Source: Nymphaea colorata
Lineage: Eukaryota; Streptophyta; Magnoliopsida; Nymphaeales; Nymphaeaceae
Direction: 5' to 3'
DNA length: 64,000 bases
Assembly: GCF_008831285.2 (NCBI RefSeq)
Contig: NC_045149.1
Coordinates: 20,041,035-20,105,034 of the forward strand
Shown here: piece after piece, positions 61,560 through 64,000 of the stretch
Numbering within the stretch: position 1 is the first letter of the stretch
Layout of the letters: each line of letters opens with the position of its first letter
Program-made: the position numbers and the translations under genes
Notes under the pieces: generated by a model
Database searches by the model: none
The model's input: only the letters and a program-made list of their open reading frames with translations
Told to the model about the DNA's origin: nothing

Positions 61560-62652
61560 GGGCGAGTCGTAGGGAATCCACTGCCTAAGTAAGAGATAGA
61601 AGCCTCCATTTCTTCCTCTTATGCTTTAGCTTAGAGCTGCTTCAAGATTTGGGTAGTCATACGATACACCTTTTAACTCAAGTGTCGCACATGCTACCAT
61701 TTGCAATCCAGAAGAGTAGAAACTACAATAATTAAACTAAGGATTCAGGTGAGCGGTAGGGAATCCACTACCTAAGTAAGAGGTTGAAGCCTCCATTGCT
61801 TCCTCTTATGTTGCAGTCTAGAGCTGCTTCAGGATATGGATAGTCATACGATATACTTTCTAACTCAAGTGTCACACATGCTACCATTTGCAATCCAAAA
61901 GAGTAACAACTACAAGAATTAAACTAAGGATTCAGTTGAATCCACTGTCGGAGTAAGAGGTCGAAGCTGTCATTGCTTCCTCTTATGTTGCAGTTTAAAG
62001 CTGCTTCAGGATATGGGTAGTCATACGATATACCTTTTAACTCAAGTGTCGCACATGCTACCATATGCAACTACAAAAATTAAACCAAGGATTCGGGTGA
62101 GTGGTAGGGAATCCACTGCCTAAGTAAGAGGTCGAAGCCCCCATTGCTTCCTCTTATGTTGCAGTCTAGAGCTGCTTCAAGATATGGGTAGTCATACGAT
62201 GTACCTTTTAACTCAAATGTCACACATGCTACCATTTGTAATACAGAGGAGTAACAACTACAAGAATTAAACTAAGGATTCAAGTGAATGGTAATGAATC
62301 TACTGCCTAAGTAAGAGGTCGAAGCCCCTATTGCTTCCTCTTATGTTGCAGACTAGAGCTGTTTCAGGATATAGGTAGTCATACGATATACCTTTTAACT
62401 CAAGTGTCACACATACTACCATATGCAATCAAGAGGAGTAGCAACTACAAAAATTAAACCAAGAATTCGGGTGAGTGGTAGGGAATCCACTGCCTATGTA
62501 AGAGGTCGAAGGCCCCATTTCTTCCTCTTATGCCGCGGTCTAGAGCTGCTTCAGGATCTGAGTAGTCATACGACACACTTTTTAACTCAAGTGTTACACA
62601 TGCCACCACTTGCAATTTAAAGAAGTAGCAACTACAAGAATTAAACTAAGAA
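61560..62652. repeat. Satellite-like tandem array, 6 units of about 187 bp
   Basis: The anchor word GAATCCACTGCC occurs at 61574, 61761, 61938, 62109, 62296 and 62483 with minor changes. Spacings are 187, 177, 171, 187 and 187; the short intervals reflect small deletions in units 3 and 4. Each unit carries GTAAGAGGTCGAAGC, then TTGCTTCCTCTTATGTTGCA, then GTAGTCATACGATATACC, then TTTTAACTCAAGTGTCACAC, then ACTACAAGAATTAAACTAAG. No long open frame runs through the units on either strand. The period is in the range of plant satellites, but the array has only six copies. Confidence 0.93.
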
Positions 62653-64000
62653 TGTGTTAAGAGAGCACCACTCAGCCCAACCAACTATACTATGCCCTCT
62701 GGAGGAGCTATAACTTGGTTTAGGAATTCTGTTGTCTAGAAAAAAATGCATAGAACCAATACTATAATTTTGTATTGTAAGTTTAAACTTGCTTTATTTT
62801 TCTTAAAATGTAAACAAACATAAAATAAGCTAAGATTGCATTAGCATCATTCAGACTATTATGTTGCTTTTAGTAATATACAACTAATTCTTATAATGCA
62901 TTCAATTATATACATATGTATATGCACATCTATATATAATTAGAAAAAGAAGAAGAAGTTAGGGTATTTGTTAGGAAAGGTAGAGAGATAGATGTATTTT
63001 ACTAAAGTACCCTCATTTAGTTAAACCTTTCATACTTCATAATCTGTTATACAAAAATGGTTCGATATATTTAAATATCTGATTTGAATTTAACCTGATA
63101 TTTTGGGATTCATGAGATCATTTAGATGCACCAAATACGCATTTGGATTGGATGCTGACTTGCTGGACTCAAATGTTGTTTAAGTTCAGACTTTAGCTGA
63201 AATCTATTCATAGTCAAATCAAAATACGATCTATGTCCTACTCTTACACATAAATAACATTATTTTTAGCCAGTTTCAGTCGGATCCAGTACTACATCGT
63301 GCATTTGCTATGACATTTCGATTCAACTTCATCTTGTAAGAAATTGTTTAATTGTGGAACATTGTTTGGATTAGGGGTTTATGATTTAGATTTTGTAATG
63401 TTCAATTGTGGAACAATTGTGGAACATCTTGTAAGAACAAAATGTAATGTTCTTAGAACATGTTTTCTAGAAATATATGTTCCAAAAGTGCATTGTTAAC
63501 TCGCAAACCTCATGTATGGGTGCCAATTATGGTTCGGATCTACCCATTTGCAGATTCGGCTCTGGATCAATCTACCCAGAACTACCAAATCCGAATCGTT
63601 TATTTTCTCACCATTATATTAAGTTGATTAGAGAAAAGATTTCGCATCTTAAGATTCTTAGCCCGGGTATGCTTTTCATACGGAATCATAAAGCGACAAT
63701 TTTATTGCAACTGAAATGCAAGAAAATTAATTCATGAATCAAATTTTACCATTTCTACAACTGTTTCCTTATTTTCCGGTTTGTTTCTCTCTTCCTCCCC
63801 GAGAATTTGCCTTTACTCATCTTATTGTCAAATTGGCTATTTTTCTTTTTTTGCACAATAAATTGATGGCAATTCATTCTCATCTAAGTTCCATTCGAGA
63901 GAGTGTGGAAACCCGGCAGGTTAGCTTCTCTGTTCAATCTCCAATTTCGGGTTTTCCTCATATTCAGTCTTTAATTACTTGTTTAATTGTTGATTGTTTA
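62653..64000. other. Gene-free spacer at the right edge
   Basis: A+T-rich sequence with no supported gene. A frame at 63477-63737 matches nothing I recognise. GGTTCGGATCTACCC-type words at about 63533-63600 suggest a further decayed repeat. A gene could begin beyond the right edge. Confidence 0.35.

Noticed and set aside
1-64000. CRISPR array, operon, viral insert, rRNA or tRNA genes
   Set aside because: The direct repeats are tandem without spacers, genes are intron-split plant genes, and no cloverleaf or rRNA sequence was seen.
1-64000. A coordinated novel gene system
   Set aside because: The seven genes belong to known, functionally unrelated plant families and are spaced by repeats; nothing in the sequence links them.

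Overview
The window is nuclear DNA from a flowering plant. The evidence is plant-only gene families (AHL, LOL1, PIRL, U-box PUB), GT-AG introns that split every gene except one, A+T-rich spacers, long (TA)n and (GA)n microsatellites, and small non-autonomous transposons. I cannot assign a genus.

Seven protein-coding genes can be supported. I assembled six of them by joining exons at GT-AG borders in a consistent reading frame. From left to right: (1) the 3' end of an AT-hook/PPC (AHL) gene, + strand, 1-1502; (2) a complete PRA1.H-like gene, - strand, 3308-5718, 4 exons, 227 aa; (3) a complete peroxisomal 3-hydroxyisobutyryl-CoA hydrolase (CHY1-like) gene, + strand, 7776-15012, 14 exons, 383 aa, ending in the PTS1 tripeptide SKL; (4) a complete LOL1-like three-zinc-finger (zf-LSD1) gene, - strand, 17488-21824, 5 coding exons, 143 aa; (5) a complete plant Eyes-absent (EYA) phosphatase homologue, - strand, 36548-41785, 6 exons, 345 aa; (6) a short PIRL leucine-rich-repeat gene, - strand, 46070-49054, 3 exons, 374 aa; (7) an intronless PUB22/23/24-type U-box E3 ligase, - strand, 55628-56896, 422 aa.

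The rest is spacer: about 14.7 kb between the LOL1 and EYA genes, 4.3 kb between EYA and PIRL, 6.6 kb between PIRL and PUB, and 7.1 kb after PUB. These hold tandem arrays (4 x about 157 bp, 4 x 74 bp, 6 x about 187 bp), two copies of one hAT-type MITE with 8-bp target duplications, a likely second hAT-like element rich in TCCGAATC words, other dispersed repeats, and microsatellites.

The genes do not form a pathway or cluster. They serve unrelated processes: chromatin, vesicle trafficking, valine and fatty-acid catabolism, cell-death control, phosphatase, LRR scaffold and ubiquitin ligase. PRA1.H and CHY1 are divergent and share a 2-kb upstream region. I see no CRISPR array, operon, virus or novel multi-gene system. 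The most notable protein observation is that the EYA homologue has Asn where the family has a metal-binding Asp (GNG instead of GDG). The most notable non-coding one is the 187-bp six-unit array at 61.56-62.65 kb.
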